DNA of 64,000 nucleotides, taken from assembly GCF_040054535.1 (NCBI RefSeq), contig NC_090787.1, positions 18,094,001 to 18,158,000 on the forward strand, in the 5' to 3' direction. Below, piece by piece: positions 13,476 through 23,773 of this stretch. The position numbers and the translations under genes were made by a program. The notes under the pieces were generated by a model, which saw only the letters and a program-made list of their open reading frames with translations, was not told the origin of the DNA and ran no database searches. The stretch comes from Antennarius striatus (lineage: Eukaryota > Chordata > Actinopteri > Lophiiformes > Antennariidae). Position 1 is the first letter of the stretch. Each line of letters begins with the position of its first letter.

Positions 13476-16400
13476 TTGCTTTGCAACATGATGAATGCTC
13501 AGAACAAGCCAACAGATAAAGCTGAAGATGATAATACTCTCTATATGTATAATAAAGTATAACTAAACTATGGTATGACGTGCCATTGTTTTGCGGGTCA
13601 GTGTAATTCCAGATGTTCTGTGCCGTGTTTAAATTCTTTCTTTTTGTTGCCTTTCAGTCTTGAGACCAGCCCCATTACAGACAGCGATACTGCGAAGCGT
13701 ACCGTGTTCCAGAGGTCTTACTCTGTCGTAGCATCTGAGTATGACAAGCAACACTCACCTTCTCCTGCCCGAGTCAAAGCCGTGCCCAGACGCAGGGTCC
13801 ACAGCGGTGATGCAGGTAATTATACCTTCTGATCTGAAAAGTGAAAAGCAAAGGCAAGAGTCAAATTGCCTGTGAGGTTAATCTTGGCTGTCCTCCATTC
13901 AGAGGTGGGATCTTCGCTGCTACGACATCCATCTCCTGAGCTGTCCAGGCTGATTTCGGCTCATGGCTCCCTCAGTAAGGGGGAGAGGAACTTTCAATGG
14001 CCAGTCCTGGCCTTTGTGATCCAGCACCATGACCTGGAAGGCCTGGAGGTGGCCATGCGGCATGCACTAAGGAAGTCTGCTTGCAGGGTGTTTGCTATGG
14101 AGGTACATTTGTTCAGGCGGAAAAATATTCTGGAATGAGTGAATGTCAGAGCTCAGATTTGATTCAATTATCAATAGAAATGAGGGTTTAGGTCATATTG
14201 ACTCAGATGTCTGTTTACCCAGGAGATTTTTTTAAGTAAACTAGCATTTTATAATTCATTAACTCACTTGTATTTTAGTATTACATGTGTAATTAAAAGA
14301 CTGATTAAAATGATCTCTCTGTCATGTCTCTTCAGGCTTTCAACTGGCTGCTGTGTAATGTGATCCAGACCACCTCGCTGCACGACATCCTTTGGCATTT
14401 TGTAGCGTCTCTCACTCCTTCACCTTTTGAGCCTGAGGATGAGGAAGATGATGAGAACAAGGGAAACAAGGAAATTGTGGAACAGGTAATGAGTGGTTTC
14501 AACTAGAAGTCCTGCAACATTATTTGCATCTTCTATTTCTGACATTTCTGCTCTCATGTATTCAGGAGAGAGACCTTGGTGTTTGTGAACACCCGCTGTC
14601 AGACATTGTTATTGCTGGGGAGGCAGCTCATCCTCTGCCCCACACCTTCCACCGCCTCCTTCAGACCATCTCAGACCTCATGATGTCACTTCCGAGTGGC
14701 AGTTCACTCCAACAGATGGCACTTAGGTACTGTTTCTGAAACAATGACAAACACAAACTAATATTCTTTTGTGGACTAAATAAAATTTTTGAGGTCTTGT
14801 CCTCAATGTAGCTTCTTTCTAAATTTTAAGGTTTTGATTTTAAATTATAATGTTTTTTAAATGAAAATAAGAACAAAAAAAAATCTGTTCACTTTGGGAA
14901 ACTTGGTGATATTTGCAAACAGTATTTTTCATCATATTCTGAATCATCCCTGCCTGTTTTACACTCTTAACAGGTCCAAATGTTTGTTTATGTCAAGCTA
15001 ACTTTTATAACTTTCTTCTAGATGCTGGAGTCTCAAGTTCAAGCAGTCTGACCACCAGTTTCTCCACCAGAGCAACGTTTTTCATCACATCAACAACATC
15101 CTGTCAAAGTCAGATGATGGAGACAGTGAGGAGAGCTTCAACATTAGTGTGCAGTCAGGATACGAAGCAATAAGCCAGGCAAGACAACAATCCGTTATTT
15201 ACTTCAGATCTGAGCTGATGATGTACATCAGCCTGATGCTGACATATCAGTGTGTGTTGGTAGGATCTGTGCCTGGTGACCTGTCTGAAGGATCTGACAA
15301 GTGTAGTAGACATCAAGACATCCAGTCGTCCTGCCATGATAGGCAGCCTGACGGATGGCTCCACCGAAACCTTCTGGGAGTCTGGAGATGAGGACAAGAA
15401 CAAAACCAAGAGCATTACCATCAGCTGTGTGAAAGGCATGAATGCCTCCAACGTGTCTGTTCATGTGGACAACTCCAGAGACATCGGGGTAAATCAGACA
15501 TTTAGATATTTGGGGGGAAATGCATTGTTTTGTGGTATAAATGATTACAAAGTGTTTATAAGCTTGTTGAAATGAATACATTTTTTCTTACATACACAGA
15601 ACAAAGTCACATCAGTATCATTCCTGTGTGGAAAAGCAATAGAGGACCTCTGCAGAATCAAGCAGGTATACTTTGTTTATATATTGTATAAATCGATTAC
15701 ATATCAGCATTCAAACTTTCTGGAAAGAAAATTAACGCTTTTATTAAATATTAAGTCATTCATGTTTACAAAATGTATTGGCCTTCCTCACATTCAGGAT
15801 TACATTAACTACAGATTATCAATTTATTTTTAAAATCAATAGAGTTGTTGATTTATCAACCGTTTCAACCATGAGATTGTTAACAGTGATCTATGTCATT
15901 TTGGAGGTGGGGGCATCCCAATTTAAAAGTGTGGCAGAATACTCAGAATACGTCCATGTCATTTGATCAAAGGTTGACCTTGACTCGCGTCACATGGGCT
16001 GGGTGACAAGTGAGCTTCCTGGAGGGGATCACCATGTGATCAAGATGGAGCTGAAAGGTCCAGAGAACACGTTGAGGGTGCGCCAGGTGAAGGTCCTTGG
16101 TTGGAAAGAGGGAGAAAGCATCAAGATTCTGGGACAGATTTCAGCCAGCATGGCTCAGCAGAAGAATTGTGAGGCTGAAACTCTCCGCGTGTTTCGCCTC
16201 ATCACCTCACAGGTCTGTTTTCTTTGTGGGCATTTTAATATAACCTCAATGTTGAAACGTTAAACTTTTCAAACTTTACATTTTTTTGTTGCAAATTGCC
16301 TGAACCTAAATTTTCTGTCTTTATTTTGTTTAATCAGGTCTTTGGAAAACTTATCTGTGGAGATGCAGAACCAACTCCTGAACAAGAGGAGAAGAACCTG

Positions 16401-19400
16401 CTGTCGTCACCTGAGGGAGAAGACAAGGTCTGTGCTGTTGGGAAAAATTTCTAATTCAAACATTTTGATATTTTTTGGTTTGGGTTTGTGGTATTTGATG
16501 GTATTCGTATTTTTTAAAAAGGTACCATCTGATGCTGACCTGAAAGAGCACATGGTGGGAATCATTTTCAGCAGGAGCAAACTGACCAACCTTCAGAAAC
16601 AGGTATTCCTTAAACCATTCAACAAAATATCATTTTAACCCTGTACCTGGTATACAAATACATAAATCTGCTTTTATTTCCAGGTGTGTGCGCACATCGT
16701 CCAGGCCATCCGTATGGAGGCCACCCGTGTGAGGGAGGAGTGGGAGCACGCCATCTCCAGCAAGGAGAACGCCAACTCTCAGCCCAGCGACGATGACGCC
16801 TCCTCAGACGCCTACTGCTTTGAGCTGCTGTCGATGGTCTTGGCTCTGAGCGGCTCCAACGTTGGCCGCCAGTACCTAGCTCAGCAGCTAACGCTCATGC
16901 AAGACCTATTTTCTCTGCTGCACACTGCTTCCCCGAGAGTGCAAAGACAGGTGGGCGAGGGAACACACTGATACACAGATGAAGTCTGTTCTTCATTGCA
17001 AATTGAAAACACCTGAAATTACTGTGAATTTTAACCTGTATAGACAGTTTATTAGTTTGGCTTACATCTGTAGAGCACTGCCGAGGTGCCCTTGAGCCAG
17101 GCACCGTACCCTTAATAAGTTGCTCATTGGGGCACCCCGCGATGCAGCTTCCCACCGCTCTACCTCTCATCATCATTTGTATACCGTACTTGTCTGTGTG
17201 TGTGTGCTTTCGGGCCTTTACCATGTATATAATTGTGTGTAATAATTACTAACTTGAGTCGAAAACTAATTTTCCCTAAGGGGGACTAATAAAGGGATCT
17301 TTAATCTTAATCTTTAATCTTTAAATTGTAATAAAGACTGACCCATTTTACTAACTTTTTTTGGTTGTAATTTCCTAGTAACATCCCTGCATACTGCCTT
17401 CCTTTCTCATCTCACCTGATCGCAGGTCACATCCTTGCTGAGACGCGTCCTTCCAGAGGTTACACCTGTGCGACTCGCCAGCATAATTGGGGTGAAGGCT
17501 TTGCCACCAGCAGACATAAGTGACATCATCCACTCCACAGAAAAGGGTGACTGGAACAAGCTCTGCATCCTCGACATGTTCCTGGGCTGCATTGCCAAAG
17601 CCCTCACTGTGCAGCTGAAAGCCAAAGGCACCACCATCTCTGGCACTGCTGGCATGGCTGCTGGCAAAGGGGTCACCACCGTCACTCTGCCAATGATCTT
17701 CAACTCCAGGTCAGTTTGATTCTGCTCAACTTCCAAAATTTGATGGAACAGAGATGCTTTTGTATGAGACTGAAAAAATATTTTGTGATAAATGATAGTA
17801 TCCTGAGATTTCTGTGCTTGTTGCCCTTTTCTGTCTTGCTCAGCTACATCCGCAGAGGAGAGAGCCACTGGTGGATGAAAGGCTCGACTCCTCCTCAGAT
17901 TGCAGAGATAATCATAAAGCTGGTTAAAGATATGGCTGCCGTAAGTTGCAGGTATTACAATGTGTCTCTCTGTCAATGGAATGATACCTCTAAGACTGCC
18001 ATTTGCTCTTTATAGGGTCACCTTTCAGATGCGTGGTCCAGAGTCACCAAAAATGCTATAGCAGAAACCATCATAGCCCTGACCAAAATGGAGGAGGAAC
18101 ATCGGTCTCCTGTACGATGTATTGCCACCACAAGGGTATGGATGCTTAACGCCATTAATTTAAAGCAGGTCTTGAATCAGTATTCACACACACTGGGTAA
18201 TAATCACTGGATTAATCTCTCCCGTTCTGTCCTCCAGTTATGGCTGGCCTTAGCTTCACTGTGTGTGCTGGACCAGGACCACGTCGACAGGCTTTCCTCT
18301 GGACGCTGGATGGGTAAAGATGGACAGCAGAAGCAGATGGTGAGACCCGTATGAAAGACTAAGAGCTCCACTCTGACAGCAACTGATTAGAAAAAAATTA
18401 TAGACTGCTCTTCTCTTGGATCCACAGCCAATGTGTGACAATCATGATGATGGTGAGACAGCAGCCATCATTCTGTGTAACATGTGTGGAAACCTCTGCA
18501 CCGACTGCGACCGCTTCCTCCACCTGCACCGACGCACACGCTCTCACCAGAGACAGGTAAGAGTCTCCCGATTATTAGCAGTTCTGCTGTTAACTGCTGA
18601 TCGGTTGGATAAAGTAAAACGAATCATAAACAGAGTGGTATAGAATGAGATGCGTTTTAGTCTCATCACCATGGCTGCTTTTAGGTGTTCAAGGAGGAAG
18701 AGGAAGCTATTAAGGTGGATCTCCATGAAGGCTGTGGGAGAACCAAGCTCTTCTGGCTCATGGCGCTGGCAGATTCCAAAACTATGAAGGCTATGGTGGA
18801 GTTCAGGGAGCACACAGGTAGGAGAGAACAAAGACACTGCATATGTGTGTGTATCTACAAGGTATCATGGCTTCCCCATATACAGGTACCTGTTCTCTCA
18901 CAAGCCCAATATAATATGACTGATGTACTGTACCCGTGCAGGTAAACCGACCTCCAGCAGCTCAGATGCCTGCAGGTTCTGTGGGACGAGGAACGGGACG
19001 GAGCTGTCGGCGGTGGGCAGTGTCTGCTCAGACCCAGACTGCCAGGTAGTTAACCTCAGCTATTCCTAATACAGTGCGCCCTCATTACTCACGATTAATG
19101 TGTTGTAGGAACCATACACGAATAACAAATTCCGCTATATAGCGACAAACTATGTGATTATTTACGGTAATTTAAACTTCTTGAACCCTTCCCACACTGA
19201 TATTAAACCGCCTTCTATCTGTTACCTTTTCCCACACTCTTATCAACTGTTTAAAGCCAGAGATGGACAGGTTACTTGACCCCAGTAAGTAAGAGTACAA
19301 ATACTGGTCAAAATTTACCCCGCTACAAATCGAAAACTATTCGCGTCCACACAACAGCGTTTTTAAAAAAATCTCCGTCCACATGTAAACGCACCAGTGC

Positions 19401-22400
19401 GTTTTTGAAGACGGCTATAAAAATGCCAAACCATGTGGTGGCAGTATTGAGTCAAGTTTTATCCAATAGGAATCCTAGTGTTTTGTTGTCACAACACATG
19501 GGCCCATCAATATGACATCACAGCGGTTTTCGTCGCAGGTAAGACGTCAGTGTTTTTAAAAAGTCCCGGGGATACGCCGTCCACATGACAATGCAGACCC
19601 AGCGTTTTAAAAAAAAATCCACCTTGGCCAGCGTTTTTAAAGTTGCGTTTTCGTTCCGGATATCTGCATTGTCGTGTGGACGGAAGGCGTAAACGCAACA
19701 AAAAAGTTGTGTTTTTAAAAAATCCATTATCGTGTGGAAGGGGCCTCAGAAATGCCTGAAGATTCACCTTTCCTGAGAATCATCAACTAATATTTTTTTG
19801 CATAACTACGGTTTCTGATAACTGCTTCATATCAAGGACAATTATATTATGTTCCACAATTCCTCTGCATTTCTTGGTTTTGCCGCACGAACATTTTTGT
19901 GTAGGCCGACAAGTTTTCTATGTGATTCAGGTCAGTGGATTGTGCTGGTCACTCCATTAGTTCGTTGCTGTTTGTCTGGAACCATGATTTTGCTCACCCG
20001 CTGGTGTGTTTGGGGTCGTTGTCTTGTTGAAACACACTTTTTAAGGGCTTCTCCTCTTCAGCATAGGGCAACATGACTACTTTCAGTATTCTAATGTACT
20101 CAAACTTATCCCTGGTATGTTATAAATACAACCAACACCATAGCATGAGAAATATCCCCATATTATGACTCTTGCACCACCGTCTTCACTGGGTTCTGAG
20201 GCTTGCATTCAGTGTTTGCAAGTCATCTGACAGACCATCTGTGTTCGTTAGACCCAAAAAGAACAGTCTGACTCTCATCAGTCCACAAAATAATTTTTAG
20301 CCAGTCAATGTATTCTTTGGCACTGCTTCAGCACATGTTTATTTTTTAACCATGGGACTTTCCAGGGGTTTCTTGCTGGTAGATTGGCTTCACATATAGG
20401 TATTTCCTAACGCAACACTTTCAGTTAATGATTCAGTTTCATAGAATCCGCATGACATTCCTGTTGGGTCTGTTGGATTTCTATACCTTTATTAAACCTT
20501 CTAGAAACTTAGTTTCAGTGTAGAAGATTAAAGTCTAACAAAATCAGTGATTTATCTCGCTAGTGATGTGGGACTGCTATTTAAGCACAACTGTATCTAC
20601 TGTTTACGACTGTTTCTGTAATTTAAAAAATGACATGTACACAAATGTAATAGAATATAATTCTTTTATTGTCATCATACATAAATATACAATGAAATTG
20701 TAAAGGCAACTCTTTGGTGCAAAACACAGGTACAAAGAACAAGTATGATAACCTGTGTTAATTGTGTGAAAGCACATGCTTTTCACAGAATAAACAATCT
20801 AACAAGAATAAGAGTAAACATAATAAACATAATCTTTGTTAATTATGTTTCGGTAAATTTTGAAAATTTTGTTATGAATGAATTATCGATACATGTTACT
20901 GATGTAGAAAAAGAACCTGACTTTAAGTTTAAACCTCAGAACACAGATGGCAGATCTTAAGGTGCTACTCTCAAACTCAGGGATTTTGGTGTCTGTTCTG
21001 CTTAGAATTTCTATGAATCTTTGAGAGTGTGAATTAAAAAGTTCAAGAATGTCCCAGAAAGAGTCGTCTGTGGTGAGCCTCAATTAATAGAGGAGGCGGA
21101 AGAAGATTTTCTCAAACTGGGTGTTTTGCTGTTCATAGGCCTCACCAGTTCCCCTCATTTTGTCCCTCAGGAGTATTCTAAGCTAGCCTGCAGTAAAACA
21201 CATCCCTGTGGACACCCCTGTGGAGGAGTCAAGAACGAGGACACCTGCCTTCCATGTCTGCATGGCTGTGACAAGAACACTGGCTGTCTCAAACAGGATG
21301 CTGATGACATGTGCATGATCTGCTTCACAGAGGCCCTCTCTGCTGCTCCTGCCGTACAGGTATCTCAGAAGAGGAGGGTCTGTCCATGAGGTGAAGGCGT
21401 CTCCGCTTGTCATTCTCATGTAATGCTTGACTATGTTTTCTTTTTCTTTTTTTTAGCTGGACTGCACTCATGTGTTCCACCTTCAGTGTACTCGTCGTGT
21501 CCTTGAGAACCGGTGGCTTGGTCCTCGAATCACCTTTGGGTTCATGTTGTGTCCCATTTGCAAGGTATGATGGGAGCCAGCACCATGAGGGGCTGTTCTG
21601 CTCTGTCAGCTGTGTCTTTCTTTTGTAAACTATGGCTGTGTTCTTCACTCTCATTTTAGGGATGTTACTCGCACTCATACGTTGATCATAACTCAAAAGA
21701 ACCTTCATCACAACAATGGGTTGTTTGTTTTTCTTCTTTACGTTTAGAACAAAATCAATCACTCCGTGATCAAGGACTTGCTTGACCCGATTAAAGAGCT
21801 CTATGATGATGTGAGGAGGAAGGCTCTGATGAGGCTTGAGTACGAGGGGCTACATAAGAGTGAGGCAATAACTACACCAGGAGCTCGTTTCCACAATGAT
21901 CCTGCAGGCTTCGCCATGAACAGATACGCTTATTATGTCTGCTACAAGTGCAAAAAGGTGCTGTATGAACTTCAGTGGTTTATCTTTTAAATGTGGTTTC
22001 AAGGTTTGTGAATTCATGACGAGCCTTATTTGCAGGCCTATTTTGGAGGAGAGGCTCGCTGCGATGCTGAGGCAGGACAGGGAGACGACTACGACCCCAG
22101 CGAGCTCATCTGTGGAGCATGCTCAGACGTGTCCAGGGCTCAGGTGGGTAAATGTGATGGACAATTTAAAGAAGTCTATCCTTGCTGCTCAGAGTTTCGT
22201 GACATCCTGTGTTTAGACTGAATACCAAATCGGACGTGGCCTGTCATTGTCTGAGTTGATTTAACACTGGAAATGTGCAAACAGCTGGCCTGACTGTGTG
22301 AGGGGAATACAATCCGCCCTTGTTATTCGCGGTTAATGCATTCCAGGAACCACACGCGAATAACAAATTCAACGATATATCGACAAACTATCTCTTATTA

Positions 22401-23773
22401 TTTACGGTAATTTAAACGTTTATGAACCCTCCCCATACTGATATTAAACCACCTTCTATCTGTGTTACCTTTCCCCACACTCTTATCGACTGTTTAGGGG
22501 ACTTTTGTGTCTCATGGAAGAAGTGCGTTGCGTTCAGAGAGTCACGGAACGTAGCGCACTTCAGGATGCCGTCAGCCAAAAGAATGCGCGTACGGTATCA
22601 CCTAACTACTAAAAATCCGTGATGAGGTGAAGTCGAGAGTATTGATGTGCAAATGCGCAAGGGTGCACTGTATTGCATGTCAATGTTCAAAGTCAGCTGT
22701 GGCTTTGGGAGGATTCACGTGCTAAATTTTTTGTTTCTGTTTCTTGAATGGGTTTTCCTGAGCAGTGGTCCCCAACCTTTTTTGCGTCATGTCAGACTAT
22801 ATTTTCACGGACTGGACTTTAAGATGTGGCAGATAAATACAACAAAATAAAAGCATAAACTGTTGTTTTCAGCTCCTCACTGGCTCTTTTATGCTTATGT
22901 TTATTTTGCTATCTTGGGAGTTTCAATTTATTGGTAATATATTTTGTGTTACTGACCGGAGCAGCCCCTGTAAGATGGTAGTCATGTGACTGAGGCAAGC
23001 ATCTTGACAAGCCTCAAGAGTCACTCGTGGACAGATGTGGAGGAGAGAATCCGCTCATTTTCCAAAACAAAAGATCATTTAGAATCAGTAAATAAAACAG
23101 AAATAATGTAAGTTCTGTGTTCTTTCTGTGCGTCCTGGTACTGATTGACCCACGGACTGGTGCCTGTCCATGACTTGGGGGTTGGGGACTGCTGTTCTTG
23201 AGTGAATCTTGTCACTGTGAGGTTTTCATGAAAGCAGTCAAGACCCTGTGTCTGAGCGAGGAGACTCCTGTCAATACTTTATAAGATCTTTCCAGAAATA
23301 CATTTAACTACTTCTTAACGGTGAAGGCTGTGTGCCCTCTGTACAGAGTTACTGTACACTCACCCCTAATGCTTCTTGTTTACTTGTCATCAGATGTGTT
23401 CCAAGCATGGCACTGACTTCCTGGAGTACAAATGTCGGTACTGCTGCTCAGTGGCCGTTTTCTTCTGCTTTGGCACCACACACTTCTGCAACGCCTGCCA
23501 TGATGACTTCCAGAGGATGACCAGTGTCCCCAAAGAAGAACTCCCCCACTGTCCCGCAGGTTTGAACTACAGTATTCTAATCACTACATTTTTCTGGATA
23601 ATCATTTAATTTGAATACCAATATTAATGACAATTGTTTTTTTCCTTTTCATCACAGGGCCAAAAGGCAAGCAGCTGGAGGGTACGGAATGCCCTTTACA
23701 TGTGGTTCACCCTCCAACAGGAGAGGAGTTTGCCCTGGGCTGTGGGGTGTGCAGAAATGCCCACACCTTCTAA
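1..23773 (+). CDS. mycbp2: mycbp2 (PAM/Highwire/RPM-1 E3 ubiquitin ligase), C-terminal half, 38 exons
   Basis: MYCBP2 is a very large neuronal E3 ubiquitin ligase that controls axon growth, synapse formation and axon degeneration, working with FBXO45 and SKP1. The 5' half lies outside the window. Splice sites and continuous reading frame give exons 1-34, 250-347, 2073-2189, 2544-2684, 3919-3996, 5090-5314, 6321-6453, 6531-6656, 7864-8064, 9997-10101, 10690-12327, 12443-12612, 12705-12949, 13038-13205, 13658-13815, 13903-14102, 14336-14485, 14566-14726, 15022-15178, 15264-15488, 15600-15665, 15973-16212, 16338-16427, 16522-16602, 16684-16950, 17426-17709, 17844-17940, 18016-18135, 18238-18339, 18428-18556, 18685-18817, 18942-19045, 21171-21359, 21457-21564, 21748-21957, 22036-22143, 23394-23559 and 23658-23773. 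They sum to 7,140 nt, exactly 2,380 codons including TAA, with no frameshift or internal stop, so the gene looks functional. The protein matches vertebrate MYCBP2 closely throughout, from memory of the family. Confidence 0.96.
695..1382. mobile_element. non-autonomous DNA transposon with terminal inverted repeats
   Basis: Lies in the mycbp2 intron 348-2072. The left end (GGGCCACGTCCACACGATGC from 695) matches the reverse complement of the right end (GGCCCCGTCCACACGATGCC ending at 1382). Subterminal stretches repeat GTCCACACG and CGTTTTT-type words in both orientations. The interior (1090-1280) is GC-rich and has no clear coding potential. I could not define a clean target-site duplication, so the superfamily is left open. 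A related piece lies at about 19340-19745. Confidence 0.7.
1590..2072. other. mycbp2 intron remainder with two small hairpins
   Basis: Non-repetitive intron sequence. Two short perfect hairpins sit close together: arms 1681-1691/1698-1708 (11 bp, 6-nt loop) and 1735-1744/1749-1758 (10 bp, 4-nt loop). No coding signal. Confidence 0.4.
2685..3918. other. mycbp2 intron, no further feature seen
   Basis: Intron between the first SH3-like repeat and the 78-nt exon. A poly-T run at about 3617-3634 is the only simple repeat. The polypyrimidine-rich stretch 3860-3918 precedes the next exon. Confidence 0.4.
3919..6656 (+). CDS. mycbp2: mycbp2 exons: alternative-looking linker exon and second SH3-like repeat
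   Basis: Exons 3919-3996, 5090-5314, 6321-6453 and 6531-6656. The 78-nt exon (phase 0 on both sides, 26 codons, starting [11 protein letters not shown]) can be skipped without changing frame, so it is a candidate cassette exon. Exon 5090-5314 begins with a poorly conserved acidic/Gly-rich stretch, then becomes nearly identical to vertebrate MYCBP2 ([20 protein letters not shown]). The second SH3-like repeat spans 5230-6390 across the intron. The last exon carries a conserved [15 protein letters not shown] motif, a Pro-directed-kinase type sequence. All donors and acceptors are GT-AG. Confidence 0.9.
3997..5089. other. mycbp2 intron, no further feature seen
   Basis: AT-rich intron sequence without repeats that I recognise. 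The short open frames at 4098-4394 have no similarity that I know. Confidence 0.35.
5315..6320. other. mycbp2 intron, no further feature seen
   Basis: Unique-looking intron sequence between exons 5090-5314 and 6321-6453, with no tandem repeat or transposon ends noticed. Confidence 0.35.
6657..7863. other. mycbp2 intron, no further feature seen
   Basis: AT-rich intron sequence before the poly-serine exon. Nothing repeated or coding noticed. Confidence 0.35.
7864..8064 (+). CDS. mycbp2: mycbp2 exon with poly-serine tract
   Basis: 67-codon exon beginning [14 protein letters not shown] and ending QPQPQLLS. It is in phase 1 on both sides, so it too could be skipped in frame. The middle is a run of 12 serines, coded mostly by TCC with some TCA and TCT, an evident trinucleotide expansion. 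As I recall it, human MYCBP2 has only two serines at this point before LVHSPFVFG, which is conserved here. Low-complexity, Ser/Pro-rich and probably disordered. Confidence 0.85.
8065..9996. other. mycbp2 intron, no further feature seen
   Basis: Long AT-rich intron. Several T or A runs (about 8788, 9319) but no recognisable element. Small open frames on both strands near 9776-10109 are shadows around the exon 9997-10101. Confidence 0.35.
9997..12327 (+). CDS. mycbp2: mycbp2 exons: Ser/Pro-rich linker and large exon
   Basis: Exons 9997-10101 and 10690-12327; the second is the longest in the window (546 codons). It opens with a long, phospho-site-rich disordered linker (repeated SPSP, RSSSP and [18 protein letters not shown] sequence). 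From about 11590 it becomes a folded, highly conserved block ([20 protein letters not shown]) followed by [21 protein letters not shown] Lys-rich basic stretch near 12120-12190 ([19 protein letters not shown]) looks like a nuclear localisation or nucleic-acid-binding type patch. The exon ends in a Cys/His motif ([11 protein letters not shown]...[10 protein letters not shown]) whose last Cys comes from the next exon, a likely zinc-binding site. Confidence 0.95.
12443..14726 (+). CDS. mycbp2: mycbp2 exons between zinc motif and DOC domain
   Basis: Exons 12443-12612, 12705-12949, 13038-13205, 13658-13815, 13903-14102, 14336-14485 and 14566-14726. The first encodes a Gly-rich, Cys-containing segment ([15 protein letters not shown] then [12 protein letters not shown]) that continues the zinc motif of the preceding exon. 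The rest form a conserved helical region including [39 protein letters not shown] and [20 protein letters not shown]. All boundaries keep the frame. No domain name is assigned with confidence. Introns are short apart from one at 13206-13657, which holds a TG/TA microsatellite. Confidence 0.94.
13420..13473. repeat. (TG)n(TA)n microsatellite
   Basis: TG dinucleotides followed by a long TA run inside the mycbp2 intron 13206-13657. Confidence 0.9.
15022..16950 (+). CDS. mycbp2: mycbp2 exons: DOC (APC10-like) domain
   Basis: Exons 15022-15178, 15264-15488, 15600-15665, 15973-16212, 16338-16427, 16522-16602 and 16684-16950. The DOC domain is a beta-jellyroll found in APC10 and a few ubiquitin ligases. 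It is recognised here from [44 protein letters not shown] and [16 protein letters not shown], running from about 15300 to 16180. The intron at 15179-15263 uses a GC donor. The 16522 acceptor follows a short A-rich stretch rather than a good pyrimidine tract, but the encoded [20 protein letters not shown] is conserved, so the site is right. Confidence 0.93.
17073..17330 (+). mobile_element. 3' tail fragment of a non-LTR retroelement
   Basis: In the mycbp2 intron 16951-17425. The stretch from GAGCACTGCCGAGGTGCCC to AAGGGGGACTAATAAAGGGA, ending in an irregular (TCTTTAA)n tail, is a type of 3' end common in fish LINE/SINE families. The AATAAAG followed by the tandem tail supports a retroposon end. 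Family not assigned. Confidence 0.55.
17426..19045 (+). CDS. mycbp2: mycbp2 exons between DOC and RING, with Cys-rich clusters
   Basis: Exons 17426-17709, 17844-17940, 18016-18135, 18238-18339, 18428-18556, 18685-18817 and 18942-19045. The products include [35 protein letters not shown] and two Cys/His clusters. The first ([20 protein letters not shown] followed by [17 protein letters not shown]) has B-box-like spacing of zinc ligands. The second ([20 protein letters not shown]) is a further likely zinc site. Coding is uninterrupted and every junction keeps frame. Confidence 0.94.
19070..19262 (+). mobile_element. fragment of Tigger-like non-autonomous element (copy 1 of pair)
   Basis: Begins with TACAGTGCGCCCTCATTACT and shows a palindromic subterminal part (ATTAATGTG...GGAACC...CACGAATAAC). 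It is clearly homologous to 22309-22500: both share TTTACGGTAATTTAAAC and CCCACACTCTTATC. This copy stops near 19262, next to a piece of another TIR element. Confidence 0.65.
19340..19745. mobile_element. second, truncated copy of the CGTCCACACG TIR family
   Basis: Same vocabulary as the element at 695-1382: GCGTCCACACAACAGCGTTT at the left, then ATCTCCGTCCACATGTAAAC, and an end with TATCGTGTGGAAGGGGCCT. The left terminal bases are missing or diverged. It sits beside the fragment at 19070-19262 in the mycbp2 intron 19046-21170. Confidence 0.6.
19780..20545 (-). mobile_element. decayed Tc1/mariner transposon fragment
   Basis: Read on the minus strand this contains remnants of a Tc1-type transposase: a GTGGTGCAAGAGTCATAAT stretch (as in the GGGSVMVWG-like core), then [14 protein letters not shown] sequence around 20020-20045 that surrounds the second catalytic Asp. 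Frameshifts and stops break every frame, so it is a dead copy. It lies in the mycbp2 intron 19046-21170. Confidence 0.7.
20640..21110. other. probable old repeat, unassigned
   Basis: AT-rich segment with TTCTTTTATTGTCATCATAC and ACAATGAAATTGTAAAGGCA, wording that resembles 3' ends of fish LINEs. No intact ends or coding frame seen. Confidence 0.3.
21171..21957 (+). CDS. mycbp2: mycbp2 exons: RING-H2 finger
   Basis: Exons 21171-21359, 21457-21564 and 21748-21957. They encode the catalytic RING that binds E2~ubiquitin. The ligand pattern is visible as [16 protein letters not shown], then [11 protein letters not shown], then CPICKNKINH, a C3H2C3 arrangement. Upstream is a Cys/His-rich prelude ([13 protein letters not shown]...[10 protein letters not shown]). 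Downstream is the linker helix ([19 protein letters not shown]) leading to the tandem-cysteine domain. In human MYCBP2 this E3 is an RCR (RING-Cys-relay) enzyme that passes ubiquitin through two cysteines to Thr/Ser substrates. Confidence 0.96.
22036..23773 (+). CDS. mycbp2: mycbp2 terminal exons: tandem-cysteine catalytic domain and stop
   Basis: Exons 22036-22143, 23394-23559 and 23658-23773 (TAA at 23771-23773). They encode the C-terminal Cys-rich module, starting [20 protein letters not shown], passing through [20 protein letters not shown] and ending [10 protein letters not shown], the same C-terminus I recall for human MYCBP2. All the zinc-ligand and relay cysteines that I would expect in this region appear present. 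The intron at 22144-23393 has been enlarged by a Tigger-like and a hAT-like non-autonomous element, with no effect on splice sites. Confidence 0.96.
22309..22672. mobile_element. Tigger-like non-autonomous DNA transposon (copy 2 of pair)
   Basis: Left end TACAATCCGCCCTTGTTATT and right end, reverse-complemented, TACAGTGCACCCTTGCGCAT, giving imperfect terminal inverted repeats about 15 bp long. The left part is a subterminal hairpin around GGAACC. About 180 bp match the fragment at 19070-19262. No transposase. It is in the mycbp2 intron 22144-23393. Confidence 0.7.
22763..23194. mobile_element. non-autonomous hAT-type transposon with 8-bp target duplication
   Basis: Ends CAGTGGTCCCCAACC and GGTTGGGGACTGCTG are near-perfect inverted repeats of the hAT type (CAG...). 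They are flanked by TTCCTGAG (22755-22762) and TTCTTGAG (23195-23202), an 8-bp duplication with one mismatch, as hAT insertion produces. Length 432 bp, no transposase. In the mycbp2 intron 22144-23393. Confidence 0.88.
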
